DNA of 64,000 nucleotides from Streptomyces sp. CG4 (GCF_041080655.1 NZ_CP163525.1:4588001-4652000); one strand, 5' to 3'; positions 23,966-32,583 are shown, numbered from the stretch's first letter. Numbers and translations are program-made. Notes: generated by a model from the letters alone, not told the origin.

Positions 23966-24361
23966 CTAGGAATGTTCGCCGCCTGCGGAAGAACGGTGGC
24001 CGTGGCCGGTCCCGCCGACGGATTCATGGGTGGGGCTCCTTTGGGGGTCCGCGTGGTGGGTCAGCACCTTCATGATCTCCGAGGCCAGTACGTCCGACAG
24101 AGCGGGCGCGAGAGCTTCTGCCAGTGCGGTCGCGAGGGTCTGCGCGAAGAGCACCCTTTCGAGTTCCGAGGAACGGGAGGGCGGCTGCGACAGGGATGCC
24201 ACGGCCGCTTCCATCAGGGCTCCCGCCAGCGGGTCCTTTCCGTGCCTGACGCCGATGCCGGTATGGAGCATTCCGGCGTCACGCACCATTTCATCGAAGA
24301 TCTCGTCGATGAAGCTCTCCAAGGGGTCCCGTTCCGATTGTCCGCCGGACTCAGCTGCCAT
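23966..24361 (-). CDS. Conserved hypothetical protein downstream of the HPLLLAAL repeat gene
   Basis: A 131-residue acidic, largely helical soluble protein. The N-terminal half includes L-E-S-F-I-D-E-I-F-D-E-M-V-R-D-A and the middle an Ala/Leu-rich amphipathic stretch T-L-A-T-A-L-A-E-A-L-A-P-A-L-S-D-V-L. The tail is His/Ser/Gly-rich. ATG 24361 has GAGGAA upstream at 6-nt spacing. It follows the repeat-protein gene on the same strand after 109 bp that contain a GC-rich hairpin, so the two may be cotranscribed and functionally linked. No family recognised. Confidence 0.6.
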   Translation of the reverse strand: MAAESGGQSERDPLESFIDEIFDEMVRDAGMLHTGIGVRHGKDPLAGALMEAAVASLSQPPSRSSELERVLFAQTLATALAEALAPALSDVLASEIMKVLTHHADPQRSPTHESVGGTGHGHRSSAGGEHS

Positions 24362-24410
24362 GGTCGTTCCTCATGTCCTTATGTCCTCATGTCTCGATTT
24401 CCCTATGGGA

Positions 24411-24453
24411 CCTGCCCCCCGATTCCGGCGACTGCGGGGATCCGGGGGGCAGG
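24411..24453 (-). terminator. GC-rich hairpin after the repeat gene
   Basis: A perfect 11-bp stem (24411-24421 with 24443-24453) with a 21-nt loop between the two minus-strand genes. It lacks a T-run, so it could be a terminator, an attenuator or an mRNA-stabilising element. Confidence 0.45.
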
Positions 24454-24470
24454 GGTGTCGCCGTTTCCGT

Positions 24471-24983
24471 TCAGCGGCGCATCAGCGCGGCGAGCAGAAG
24501 CGGATGCTCGATCAGCGACTCACCGCGCTCCTCACGACGACGGCGCATGAGCGCCGCCAGCAGCAGCGGATGCCCGATGATCGACTCCTCACCCCCCTCC
24601 TCACGACGACGGCGCATGAGCGCCGCCAGCAGGAGGGGGTGCTCGATCAGCGACTCACCGCGCTCCTCACGACGACGGCGCGTGAGCGCCGCCAGCAGCA
24701 GCGGATGCTCGATGATCGACTCCTCACCGCGCTCCTTACGGCGGTGCATGAGCGCGGCGAGGAGAAGCGGGTGCTCGATGACCGACTCCTCACCACGCTC
24801 CTCGCGGCGGCGCGCGAGCGCGGCAAGGAGAAGCGGATGCTCGATGACCGACTCCTCGCCCCCCTCCTCACCACGCGCCAGAAGCGCGGCCAGCAGAAGC
24901 GGTCCGAAGGCGGATTCCTCACCCAGCTCTTCCTGGCCCACCCCGGCCTTTTCTCGAGTGGGGGTCTCCGTCGTAGCCGTCAT
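24471..24983 (-). CDS. Tandem-repeat protein (seven E-S-x-I-E-H-P-L-L-L-A-A-L units)
   Basis: A 170-residue protein made almost entirely of repeats. After about 22 residues come seven units starting at residues 23, 44, 66, 88, 110, 133 and 155, period 21-23. Each has E-S, a hydrophobic pair, E-H-P-L-L-L-A-A-L, then a strongly basic-acidic stretch (R-R-R-R-E-E-R-G). The first unit is divergent (A-F-G-P in place of I-E-H-P) and the last is cut short after M-R-R. Each unit predicts one helix with a Leu/Ala face and a charged face, so the whole could be an amphipathic or solenoid-like rod. No signal peptide. ATG 24983 follows a GA-rich ribosome binding site. The repeats are also visible as about 66-bp DNA repeats. 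Function unknown. Confidence 0.75.
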   Translation of the reverse strand: MTATTETPTREKAGVGQEELGEESAFGPLLLAALLARGEEGGEESVIEHPLLLAALARRREERGEESVIEHPLLLAALMHRRKERGEESIIEHPLLLAALTRRRREERGESLIEHPLLLAALMRRRREEGGEESIIGHPLLLAALMRRRREERGESLIEHPLLLAALMRR

Positions 24984-25298
24984 GACTCTCTCTTTCTTTG
25001 ACGCATGACTCGGCGGAGTGTTCGGCTGTCACCAGCTTCGCGCTCCGCCCTTCAGCGCCATCGTCAAGGCGCGCGAAGGCGGCCGCACTTCGATCATGGG
25101 GCAGTCGGCCGCGCGATTCCCGACAACTCGCGGTATTCGAAAACGACGGTTACGGTGCGCAGAAGTGAGCGACCCGCGGTCGAGTTTTCGCCGCACCGGG
25201 TCTCGAAGCCGCAGGTCAGCGGCGTGACGCGGTTTTTCTCGTCTGGATCTGTGCCGACGGCCACAGCGAGCGCGATACGCGTAGGCTCATACTGAGCC
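24984..25298. other. Intergenic region between divergent genes
   Basis: 315 bp that must hold the promoters of the repeat-protein gene (minus) and the small gene at 25299 (plus). I see a TAGGCT hexamer 11 bp before the plus-strand ATG but no convincing -35 element. No coding frame. Confidence 0.35.
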
Positions 25299-25520
25299 AT
25301 GACAAAGCCTGCTGCACCGAAGCGTCATTTGCCCACCAGTCCCTTCAAGGCCCCGGTCGCACCGGCACCCAAGCACTTCGCCGTGGGTGACCAGGTCACA
25401 CATGACGTGTACGGCCTTGGCCGGGTGATCGGCATCGAGGACGGAATCGCGGCGCTCGTGGATTTCGGCTCGGCGCGCATGCGGATCTTGAGCCCGTACG
25501 CCAAGATGACCAAGCTGTAG
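25299..25520 (+). CDS. Small CarD/TRCF-RID-like protein
   Basis: A 73-residue protein. After a Pro/Lys/Ala-rich leader of 25 residues comes F-A-V-G-D-Q-V-T-H-D-V-Y-G-L-G-R-V-I-G-I with A-A-L-V-D-F-G-S, a short SH3-like beta barrel resembling the RNA-polymerase-interacting domain of CarD and Mfd. Whether it touches RNA polymerase is not shown. The ATG lies shortly after a TAGGCT box, so its mRNA may be nearly leaderless. The reading frame stays open for another 82 codons after the TAG stop. Confidence 0.7.
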   Translation: MTKPAAPKRHLPTSPFKAPVAPAPKHFAVGDQVTHDVYGLGRVIGIEDGIAALVDFGSARMRILSPYAKMTKL

Positions 25521-25586
25521 GACCGCTGTGCCCGGTCACGGCACACCAGGCCCCTTGGGGGACCTGTATGGAAAGAGAGACCTCTC

Positions 25587-25769
25587 ATCGATCTGACGCC
25601 GCTGTTCTCCGCCCCGGACGGGAAGCCCCGCTACTCCACCGCGGCATCGCCGCCTCCGGCGAAAAACCCCTTCCAGGCCCCTGACTTCGAGGAAGAGGAG
25701 ACGTTGCCGCTCGATGGCGCACAGGAGCCCGACTCGGGCATGCGTGCGGCGCGACCCGAGGCAGCCTAG
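25587..25769 (+). other. Coding-like stretch without a normal start, in frame with the preceding gene
   Basis: The frame reads I-D-L-T-P-L-F-S-A-P-D-G-K-P-R-Y then an acidic tail (D-F-E-E-E-E-T-L-P-L-D-G) and stops at 25769. A GGAAAGAGAGA sits 6-16 nt upstream of an ATC codon, but there is no ATG, GTG or TTG in place. It lies in the same frame as the 25299 gene, separated from it only by one TAG. It could be a gene that lost its start codon, a readthrough extension, or an ATC-started gene. Confidence 0.35.
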
Positions 25770-25959
25770 CTCCACGAGCGACGGTGGCTGCGGCAACCGG
25801 CTGCGGGCCGTCACCGCCGCTGCGGTGAGGAGCGCGGCTGTCTCGGTCTCCGTCTCATCCAGTCCCGTTCACCGTGCACACGCCTGCACACGGTCGGGCC
25901 ACCAACCAACGAATGTGTCCGCCGGACAAGAGCCTACGGCCGGAGCCTCTGGGGCGTAA

Positions 25960-26094
25960 GTGCGCCTGCCAGAGCCTGCCCCGGACATGGTCGCGCCGGA
26001 CGGCGTCGGCCTGGAGGTGCCGGCCGGCAAGGTGATCGGTGTGCTCGGGCCGAACGGGGCGTGGGTCACCGGGCCGCCGTGGCCGGGCTTCTGA
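25960..26094 (+). pseudogene. ABC-transporter ATPase N-terminal scrap
   Basis: A 44-codon frame reads V-G-L-E-V-P-A-G-K-V-I-G-V-L-G-P-N-G-A, the strand leading into a Walker A loop of DrrA-type ATPases, but the G-K-T-T of the loop is replaced by W-V-T-G-P-P-W and a stop follows. The rest of the gene is absent. The remaining sequence from 25770 to 26186 shows nothing else recognisable. Confidence 0.55.
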
Positions 26095-26186
26095 CGGACC
26101 GTTAGTTACGGACGTCGCCCGCCGGCTGTGGGCCGTGTCCGGGGAACTGACCGGCGTTGCCGTGCGGTGAGTGGCTGTCGGTGGGG

Positions 26187-27602
26187 CTACGCGGTGGTGG
26201 GAAACGGGGGCAGGGGGCTCTCGTAGAGCCAGGAGTGCAGGAGTGGTGGGGCCAGGTGGGGTGAGTTGTGTGTGGCGTGGGTGATGAAGGCGGTCGTGGT
26301 GGCGCTGGCGCCGCCGTGGGCCTCGTGCCAGGTGCGCAGCAGCGGGAAGAAGCGGGCGTCGCCCAGGGCGAGACGGAGGGCGTGCAGGGTGCAGGCGCCG
26401 CGGGTGTAGACGCGGTCGTCGAAGATGCGGTGCGGGCCCGGATCGGCGAGGACCAGGTCCTGCTTGCGGCGGTGGAGGCTCCGCCATTCGGCACGGGCGA
26501 TGGTGTCGGCGGAGTCCTCGCCGATGTGTTCGGACCACAGCCACTCGCCGTAGGTGGCGAAACCCTCGTTCAGCCAGATGTCGCGCCAGTCGCACAGGCT
26601 GACGCTGTTGCCGAACCACTGGTGGGCGAGTTCGTGGGCCACCAGTGTCTCCGAGCCGCGGGCGCCGTCGATGTGGTTGCTGCCGAACACGGGCAGGGTC
26701 TGGTTCTCCACCGGTTGGTCGACCTCCGCGTCGACGACGACGGCGCCGTAGGTCTCGAAGGGATAGGGGCCGAACCAGCCGGTGAACGCGGCCAGCATCT
26801 CCGGTTGCCGGGCCAGGTCGTGGCGGGCCTCGCGGGACAGGTGTGCGGGGTAGTGGTTGCGTCCGGTGATCGTTCTGCCGGACGCGCTGTCCACGGCCCG
26901 CCAGGTCTGGTGCGCGAAGCGGCCGGTGTAGAGGGCGGCGAGGTAGGGGGCCATGGGGCCCGGGTGGTGGTACGTCAGGCACTCGCCGGTTCCGGTGGCG
27001 CGCCGTTCCCGCAGGGTGCCGTTGGCGAGCGCGTGGTGGCCGTGCGGGACGGTGATCCGGAAGGTGTAGGCGGCCTTGTCGTCGGGGCGGTCGTTGCAGG
27101 GGAACCACGAGGGCGCACCGAGCGGTTGGGAGGCCACGAGGGTGCCGCCGTGCCGGTCGCCGGTACGGTCCCAGCCGATCTGTCCGAACGGCGAGCCCAC
27201 CGGGGCCGGCCGGCCCCGGTAGCCGACCTCCACGGTGAACCGGGTGCCCGCGGGGAGCGGGTGCGGGCTGGGCAGGTACACCTTGTGGCCGCGCTGCCTG
27301 GGGCGCACCGGAGTTCCGTCGATGCGGGCGGTCCAGGCGGTCAGGTGGGCGAGGTCCAGTTCCACCTGGCGCAGCGGCCGGGCGGCCACGGCGTGCAGGT
27401 ACGCGCGCCCGTCGAGGCTGCCGCCCGCCGGATCGTAGGTGAGATGCAGGTCGTAGGAGAGGGTGTGGTGGTCGTACGTGCCGTGGTGCGAGAAGTAGCG
27501 GTCGTCCGGCCCGGCCGCGTCGCCGAGACCGTCACAGACGGCCGCGGCGAGCGGGATCACGGCCGCGCCCCTGATCAGGGTGCGACGGCTGCAGCGGGTC
27601 AC
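26187..27602 (-). CDS. M1-family metallopeptidase, coupled to the Pls-type synthetase
   Basis: A 471-residue zinc aminopeptidase-like protein. The zinc site H-E-x2-H-x18-E is complete: V-A-H-E-L-A-H-Q-W-F (near 316) and W-L-N-E-G-F-A-T-Y (near 338). The substrate-binding G-x-M-E-N loop is P-V-E-N here. The N-terminus has a twin-Arg-like stretch (R-C-S-R-R-T-L-I-R-G-A-A-V-I-P-L-A-A-A-V), so it is probably exported or a membrane-anchored lipoprotein-like enzyme. The GTG start overlaps the synthetase stop (GTGA), so the two proteins are made together. Zinc aminopeptidases that degrade epsilon-poly-lysine are known in producers; a role in trimming or self-protection from the polymer is inferred from this coupling. 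Confidence 0.87.
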   Translation of the reverse strand: MTRCSRRTLIRGAAVIPLAAAVCDGLGDAAGPDDRYFSHHGTYDHHTLSYDLHLTYDPAGGSLDGRAYLHAVAARPLRQVELDLAHLTAWTARIDGTPVRPRQRGHKVYLPSPHPLPAGTRFTVEVGYRGRPAPVGSPFGQIGWDRTGDRHGGTLVASQPLGAPSWFPCNDRPDDKAAYTFRITVPHGHHALANGTLRERRATGTGECLTYHHPGPMAPYLAALYTGRFAHQTWRAVDSASGRTITGRNHYPAHLSREARHDLARQPEMLAAFTGWFGPYPFETYGAVVVDAEVDQPVENQTLPVFGSNHIDGARGSETLVAHELAHQWFGNSVSLCDWRDIWLNEGFATYGEWLWSEHIGEDSADTIARAEWRSLHRRKQDLVLADPGPHRIFDDRVYTRGACTLHALRLALGDARFFPLLRTWHEAHGGASATTTAFITHATHNSPHLAPPLLHSWLYESPLPPFPTTA

Positions 27603-30600
27603 GCGGCCGCACCGCCCTCGGCGAGCGGTGGTGCGGGGTGTACGGCGGGTTCGCCCGCGATGGGGTTGCCGGCCCAGCGGGTGCCGGCGGGCACCGTCTC
27701 GCCGCGCATCACCAGCGAGGCGGCGCCGATGGAGGCGCCCGCACCGACCGTGGTCCCGGGCAGCACGATGCCGTGCGGGCCGAGCGAGGCACCGTCGGCC
27801 AGGCGCACGGTGTCCATGCGCATGATGCGGTCGTGGAAGAGGTGGGTCTGCAGCACACAGCCGCGGTTGACGCTGGCGCCGTCGCCCACCGTGACGAGGT
27901 CCGTCTCCGGCAGCCAGTAGGTGTCCAGCCACGCGCCGCGTCCGATGCGTGCGCCCAGGCTGCGCAGCCACCAGTTCAGGACCGGGGTGCCGAGGAAGGC
28001 GCCGGCCATCCAGGGCACGGCCAGCGACTCCACGAACGTGTCGAAGAGTTCGTTGCGCCACACGAACGACGACCACAGCGGATGCTCACCGGTCCGGAAA
28101 CGGCCGACCAGCAGCCACTTGGCGCAGGTGGCCGTCAGCAGCGCCACCAGGCCCGCGGCCAGCAGCAACGGGGCGCCGACGAGAGCCGCCAGGGCCAGAC
28201 CGCCCTGGGTGAAGGCGTCCTGTTCGCCGAGCAGCACGCATTCGGCGAGGGCCGTGCCCGCCATCAGCGGCAGCACGCGGCACGTCTCCACCAGGGCGCG
28301 GGCCACCAGCAGCCGCCGGGGCGGGGCGAACGTGCGCTGCGGATCGGCGGCCGTGGCCACCCGCGGCAGCGGCAGCGCCGGCCGCCCGAGCCAGGACATG
28401 CCCTCCTCGCCGTGCGCGGGCATGTCGGAGAGCACGCCGACCAGGCTGTGGTCGGGCACCGTACGGCCGGGTCCGACGATGCCGGAGTTGCCGACGAACG
28501 CCCGTCGTCCGATGCGCACATGACCGAGCCGCAGCCATCCGCCGCGTACCTCGAAGGGGGCGACGAGCGTGTCGTCCGCGAGGAACGCACCGTCCTCGAC
28601 GTGCAGCAGCGACGGCAGCGGCAGCACCGTCGAGATCTCGGCGTGCCGTCCCACGCGCGCCCCGAGCAGCCGCAGCCAGTGCGGCGTGGCGAGGCTCGCG
28701 TACAGCGGGAAGAGGCTGGAGCGGGCGCCGTCGAGCAGCCGGGTGACCAGCCACACCCGCCAGGCCACCCCGCCGTCCACGCGATGCACACCCGGTGTGA
28801 TCCCCCGGCTCAGGCCCCGCACCAGCAGCGCGAGGACCAGCACCGAGGAGAAGGCCGTCATGACGGTGAACAGCGGGACGGCCGCCAGCAGGCGCAGTGC
28901 CACGGTCTGCAGGGTCGATGCGTCGCGCACCAGCCGGTACCCCACCCACAGGCCCGGCAGGGAAGCCACGAACGACACCAGCGGCAGGACGGTCAGGGAC
29001 CCGGCGTAGGCGATGTGCCACCGGCGTCGGGCCCGCTGCGGCGGGGCGGGCCACCCCGCGCCGTCGAGGCGTTCGGTCTCGTCCGCCGGGCGGGCCGGCG
29101 AGCCCGCCCAGCACGCGCCGTCGGGGACCCGTCCGTCCAGGCAGGCACCGGACGTGAGTTCCGCGTCCCGGCCGACCACGGCGCCGGGCAGCAGCATGCT
29201 GCGATGCCCCACGCGCGCGCCCGCGCCCACGGTCACCGGCCCGACGTGCAGCGTGTCACCGTCCAGCCACCAGCCGGAGATGTCCGCTCCGGGCTCTACG
29301 GCGCACCCGTCACCCAGCTCCGCCAGTCCCGTCACCGGCGGCATCGCGTGCAGGCTCAGGTCCCGGCCGGTCGTGCAGCCCAGCACCCGGGCGTACCGGG
29401 CGGCCCAGGGCGTACCCAGCAGGGACGGGACACCGAACGCGGCCACCGCCCGTTCGGCGCTCCACAGGCGCAGATGGACGCTGCCGCCGCGCGGGTGGGC
29501 CCCGGGGCGGACGGAACCGGTCAGCGCACGGGCCAGGCCCGCCCCGATCAGGCAGCGTGCCGGGGCGCTGAACAGCACCACCCACGCCACCGCCACGAGC
29601 CACCACGGCGTGTGGGGCGCCCAGGCGCGCGGCGAGTACCAGTCGAGCACGTTGTCCGCCACGGCCAGTCCGGTCAGGAAGCGCAGCCCGGCCACCCCGT
29701 ACAGGGCCGTCTGGACCAGGCCCTGCACCACCGCGGCGCGGCGCGGCACGGGCCGCACCGGCCGTGGCTCCTCGGCCGCAGGGGCCAGCGTGTCCAGATG
29801 GCCGGCCATGTCGCGCAGCACCGGGTGCCGGTACAGATCGGCGACCGAGACACCGGGATGGTGCCGGCGCAGCAGCGACGCCATGCGCGCCGCGGTCAGG
29901 CTGGTGCCGCCCAGGGCCGTGAAGTCGCTGTCCGGGCCGGGGCGTACGCCCAGCAGTTCCTCCCAGACGTCCGCGAGCCGCGCGGCCGTCCCCGCGAGTT
30001 CCGCGGCCGGGCCGACCGGACCGCCGTCGGCCCGTGACCCGTCGCCTCGCGCCCCGTCGCGCTGGGCGGGCAGCGGCCAGGGCAGTGCCTTGCGGTCCAC
30101 CTTGCCCGACGTACGCGTCGGCAGCTCCGCGACCTCGGCCAGCACCGGCACCAACTGCTGCGGCAGCCGCTCCACGAGCAGTGCGCGTGCCTTGTCGGGC
30201 TCGAAGGCCGAGCCGCCGGCCGGATTCAGCTCGGGCATCACATAGCCGACCAGCACCTGGGTCCCGGCCGGTGTCGTCTGCACGGCCGCCGCGGCGCCGC
30301 GCACACCCGGCAGGTCGCTGAGCGCCGCGTCCACCTCACCGAGCTCGACACGGCGGCCGCCCAGCTTGACCTGGTCGTCGGCGCGCCCGACGAAGACCAG
30401 GCCCTCGGCGTCGGCGCGCACCAGGTCACCCGTGCGGTACGCGCGTTCCCAACCCAGCGCCGGGCAGGGCCGGAAGCGGTCGGCGTCCTTGACGGGGTCG
30501 AGGTAACGGGCCGTGCCGGCACCGGCGATGACCAGCTCGCCCTCCGCCCCGAAGGGCACCGGGTCGCCGGCCGCGTCCACCACGGCCAACTCCCAGCCGT

Positions 30601-31681
30601 CCAGGGGCAGTCCGATCCGCACCGGCTCGCCCGGTTCCAGCGGAGCGGCACACGCGACCACCGTGGCCTCGGTCGGCCCGTAGGTGTTCCACATCTCCCG
30701 GCCGGGTGCGGCGAACCGGTCCACCAGCCCCGCGGGGCACGCCTCGCCGCCCAGGATCAGCAGCCGCACCCGGCGCAGCGCCTCGACCGGCCACAGCGCG
30801 AGGAGGGTCGGAACCGTCGACACGGCGGTGATGCCCCGCTCGACCAGCCAGCCGCCGAGCTCGTACCCGGCCCGCACCAGCGAGCGCGGGGCCGGCACGA
30901 GACAGGCGCCGCTTCGCCACGCCAGCCACATCTCTTCGCAGGAGGCGTCGAAGGCGACGGACAGCCCCGCCAGCACGCGGTCACCGGGGCCCAGCGGCCG
31001 CTCCCGCAGGAACAGGCCCGCTTCGGCGTCCACGAAGGCCGCCGCAGACCGGTGGGTGACGGCGACGCCCTTCGGAGCGCCGGTCGAGCCGGAGGTGAAG
31101 ATGATCCACGCGTCGTCGTCCGGTCCCGGGCCGGGCGTCATCTGTCCGGACATCATCTGTCCGGGCGTCGTGTGTGTGAGCGGGATCTGTCCGGGCGTCA
31201 TGTGCCGCCGCGTCGTACGGCCGTCCGCCGTGGCGGCCCCGACCGGCTCGACGAGTTCCGCGGCCTGTGCGTGGGGACCCAGGACGGCGCAGACGCCCGC
31301 TTCCCGGAAGACCGTGGCGGCCCGCTCCTCGGGGTCGTCCGCGTCCACCGGTACGTAGGCGGCGCCGCACCTCAGCACCGCCAGGATCGACAGGTAGAGC
31401 TCCGCCGTACCCGACGGCACCCGTACCCCGACCCGGTCACCAGGGCCTATGCCCCGTCCCGCCAGCTCCCGCGCCCGGCGTGCCGTCTCCTCGCGCAGCT
31501 CACGGTAGGAGAGGACCTCCGTCCCGGTGTCCAGTGCGGGCGCCTCGGGGAACGCGGCTGCCGTCGCGTCCAGAACGGCGATCAGCGTCCGGGGCGCGGC
31601 AGCCTCCCCAGCGTGGTAGACGGCGCGGCCGGCCAGTGCCGTCGACGGCCCGGAAGGAGATCTTTCCAAGGACCAAGACAT
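27599..31681 (-). CDS. Pls-type membrane nonribosomal peptide synthetase (poly-amino-acid synthetase family)
   Basis: A 1,360-residue single-module synthetase. Adenylation domain about 30-540: T-S-G-S-T-G-A-P-K-G (A3), N-T-Y-G-P-T-E (A5), Y-R-T-G-D-L (A7), G-R-A-D-D-Q-V-K-L-G-G-R-R-V-E (A8), G-K-V-D-R-K-A-L (A10). Carrier domain with L-G-G-T-S-L (near 595). The rest has six or so membrane helices enclosing hexapeptide-repeat (left-handed beta-helix) soluble domains, the layout of epsilon-poly-L-lysine synthetase Pls and relatives, where those domains repeatedly join free amino acid to the enzyme-bound one. There is no thioesterase or classical condensation domain. The product should be a homopolymer of a basic amino acid; which one (lysine, ornithine, diaminobutyrate) I cannot read safely. 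ATG 31681 follows AGAGG. A short repetitive insertion lies in the adenylation domain. Confidence 0.88.
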   Translation of the reverse strand: MSWSLERSPSGPSTALAGRAVYHAGEAAAPRTLIAVLDATAAAFPEAPALDTGTEVLSYRELREETARRARELAGRGIGPGDRVGVRVPSGTAELYLSILAVLRCGAAYVPVDADDPEERAATVFREAGVCAVLGPHAQAAELVEPVGAATADGRTTRRHMTPGQIPLTHTTPGQMMSGQMTPGPGPDDDAWIIFTSGSTGAPKGVAVTHRSAAAFVDAEAGLFLRERPLGPGDRVLAGLSVAFDASCEEMWLAWRSGACLVPAPRSLVRAGYELGGWLVERGITAVSTVPTLLALWPVEALRRVRLLILGGEACPAGLVDRFAAPGREMWNTYGPTEATVVACAAPLEPGEPVRIGLPLDGWELAVVDAAGDPVPFGAEGELVIAGAGTARYLDPVKDADRFRPCPALGWERAYRTGDLVRADAEGLVFVGRADDQVKLGGRRVELGEVDAALSDLPGVRGAAAAVQTTPAGTQVLVGYVMPELNPAGGSAFEPDKARALLVERLPQQLVPVLAEVAELPTRTSGKVDRKALPWPLPAQRDGARGDGSRADGGPVGPAAELAGTAARLADVWEELLGVRPGPDSDFTALGGTSLTAARMASLLRRHHPGVSVADLYRHPVLRDMAGHLDTLAPAAEEPRPVRPVPRRAAVVQGLVQTALYGVAGLRFLTGLAVADNVLDWYSPRAWAPHTPWWLVAVAWVVLFSAPARCLIGAGLARALTGSVRPGAHPRGGSVHLRLWSAERAVAAFGVPSLLGTPWAARYARVLGCTTGRDLSLHAMPPVTGLAELGDGCAVEPGADISGWWLDGDTLHVGPVTVGAGARVGHRSMLLPGAVVGRDAELTSGACLDGRVPDGACWAGSPARPADETERLDGAGWPAPPQRARRRWHIAYAGSLTVLPLVSFVASLPGLWVGYRLVRDASTLQTVALRLLAAVPLFTVMTAFSSVLVLALLVRGLSRGITPGVHRVDGGVAWRVWLVTRLLDGARSSLFPLYASLATPHWLRLLGARVGRHAEISTVLPLPSLLHVEDGAFLADDTLVAPFEVRGGWLRLGHVRIGRRAFVGNSGIVGPGRTVPDHSLVGVLSDMPAHGEEGMSWLGRPALPLPRVATAADPQRTFAPPRRLLVARALVETCRVLPLMAGTALAECVLLGEQDAFTQGGLALAALVGAPLLLAAGLVALLTATCAKWLLVGRFRTGEHPLWSSFVWRNELFDTFVESLAVPWMAGAFLGTPVLNWWLRSLGARIGRGAWLDTYWLPETDLVTVGDGASVNRGCVLQTHLFHDRIMRMDTVRLADGASLGPHGIVLPGTTVGAGASIGAASLVMRGETVPAGTRWAGNPIAGEPAVHPAPPLAEGGAAA

Positions 31682-31984
31682 CAATATGCCTCTGTTGCTC
31701 GTACCCTGCCGGCGGATCAGGAAATCCTCCGGTAACTCGCAACAGAAGATGCCGTACATCCGTCGTCCGGTTCGCCACCGCACATAAGAATCAGACAAAT
31801 TGAACGTACGTCAAAACATCCTGTTTGGGCAGGTGAGCTGGTCTTTATACCGGTCTCGATACGCAATCTCGACCAGTCGATGGGGAAGAATTGACGAGGG
31901 GTTTATTTCACCTTCGACCGGATGTCGACGCGAGTAAAAAGCAGGTACCGAATTTACTTACCCATCCCTTACGGAATCGCGAGG
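31682..31984. other. AT-enriched upstream region of the Pls-type gene
   Basis: 303 bp, clearly lower in GC than its surroundings, upstream of the synthetase and downstream of the DinB gene (both minus). No reading frame of interest. It probably holds the synthetase promoter and a long leader. Confidence 0.5.
31784..31814 (-). promoter_or_regulatory. Candidate promoter of the Pls-type gene
   Basis: On the minus strand TTGACG (31814-31809) and TCTTAT (31789-31784) are 19 bp apart, about 100 nt before the start codon. The -35 match is good; the -10 match and spacing are poor. Confidence 0.3.
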
Positions 31985-32494
31985 TCAGGCGCCGACCGTG
32001 CCGTCCACTCCCTCGCGGAGGAAGTCCGCGTGGCCGTTGTGGCGGCCGTACTCCAGGATCATGTGGAGCATCACCATCCGCAGGGACACGTCCTCGCCCC
32101 AGCGCGGCTGGTGCCCGGCGAGGTCCAGGGACTCGGCCTCGCGCTCGATGCGGCGCGAGTGTTCGACCTCGGCCCGCCACACCGCGAACGCCTCCTCGGC
32201 GCTCGCGCCCGTGGTGTCGTACGCGGCCTGGAAGTCGAACTCCTTCTGCGACCAGAGCATCGGGGCGGTGTTGTCGTCGAACACCCGGCGGAACCAGGCG
32301 CGTTCCACCTCGGCCAGGTGACGGACCAGGGCGAGCAGGGAGAGGGTGGACGGCGGGCTCGACCGCTCCTTGAGCTGCTCCTCCGTCAGGCCTTCGCACT
32401 TCATCGCCAGGGTCGCCCGGTGGAACTCCAGGAACGCCCGCAGCGTCTCGCGTTCCGTGCCGAAGAGCGGCGGGCCGATGCGTTCGACGGTCAC
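31985..32494 (-). CDS. DinB-family (DUF664-type) protein
   Basis: A 169-residue four-helix-bundle protein with the metal-binding histidine pattern of the DinB/YfiT superfamily: L-V-R-H-L-A-E-V-E-R-A-W-F near residue 57 and H-M-I-L-E-Y-G-R-H-N-G-H-A-D-F-L-R near 145. Some members are mycothiol- or bacillithiol-dependent transferases, but others have no known activity. GTG 32494 has AGAGGAA upstream. It is followed by the Pls-type gene after a 303-bp gap, so separate transcription is likely. Confidence 0.85.
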   Translation of the reverse strand: MTVERIGPPLFGTERETLRAFLEFHRATLAMKCEGLTEEQLKERSSPPSTLSLLALVRHLAEVERAWFRRVFDDNTAPMLWSQKEFDFQAAYDTTGASAEEAFAVWRAEVEHSRRIEREAESLDLAGHQPRWGEDVSLRMVMLHMILEYGRHNGHADFLREGVDGTVGA

Positions 32495-32583
32495 GGGGTT
32501 CCTCTCGGGGAGAGCCGGTCGGGGCTCGGACGTACCTCGCCCTTGCGGACCGCCGGGGCGGCGGGTGTGGTGGAGTGGGCGCC

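Noticed and set aside
24471..24983. CRISPR array or minisatellite with no coding role
   Set aside because: The 63-69-bp repeats have no conserved repeat/variable spacer structure, and differences between units mostly preserve the protein core in one frame, which fits a repeat protein.
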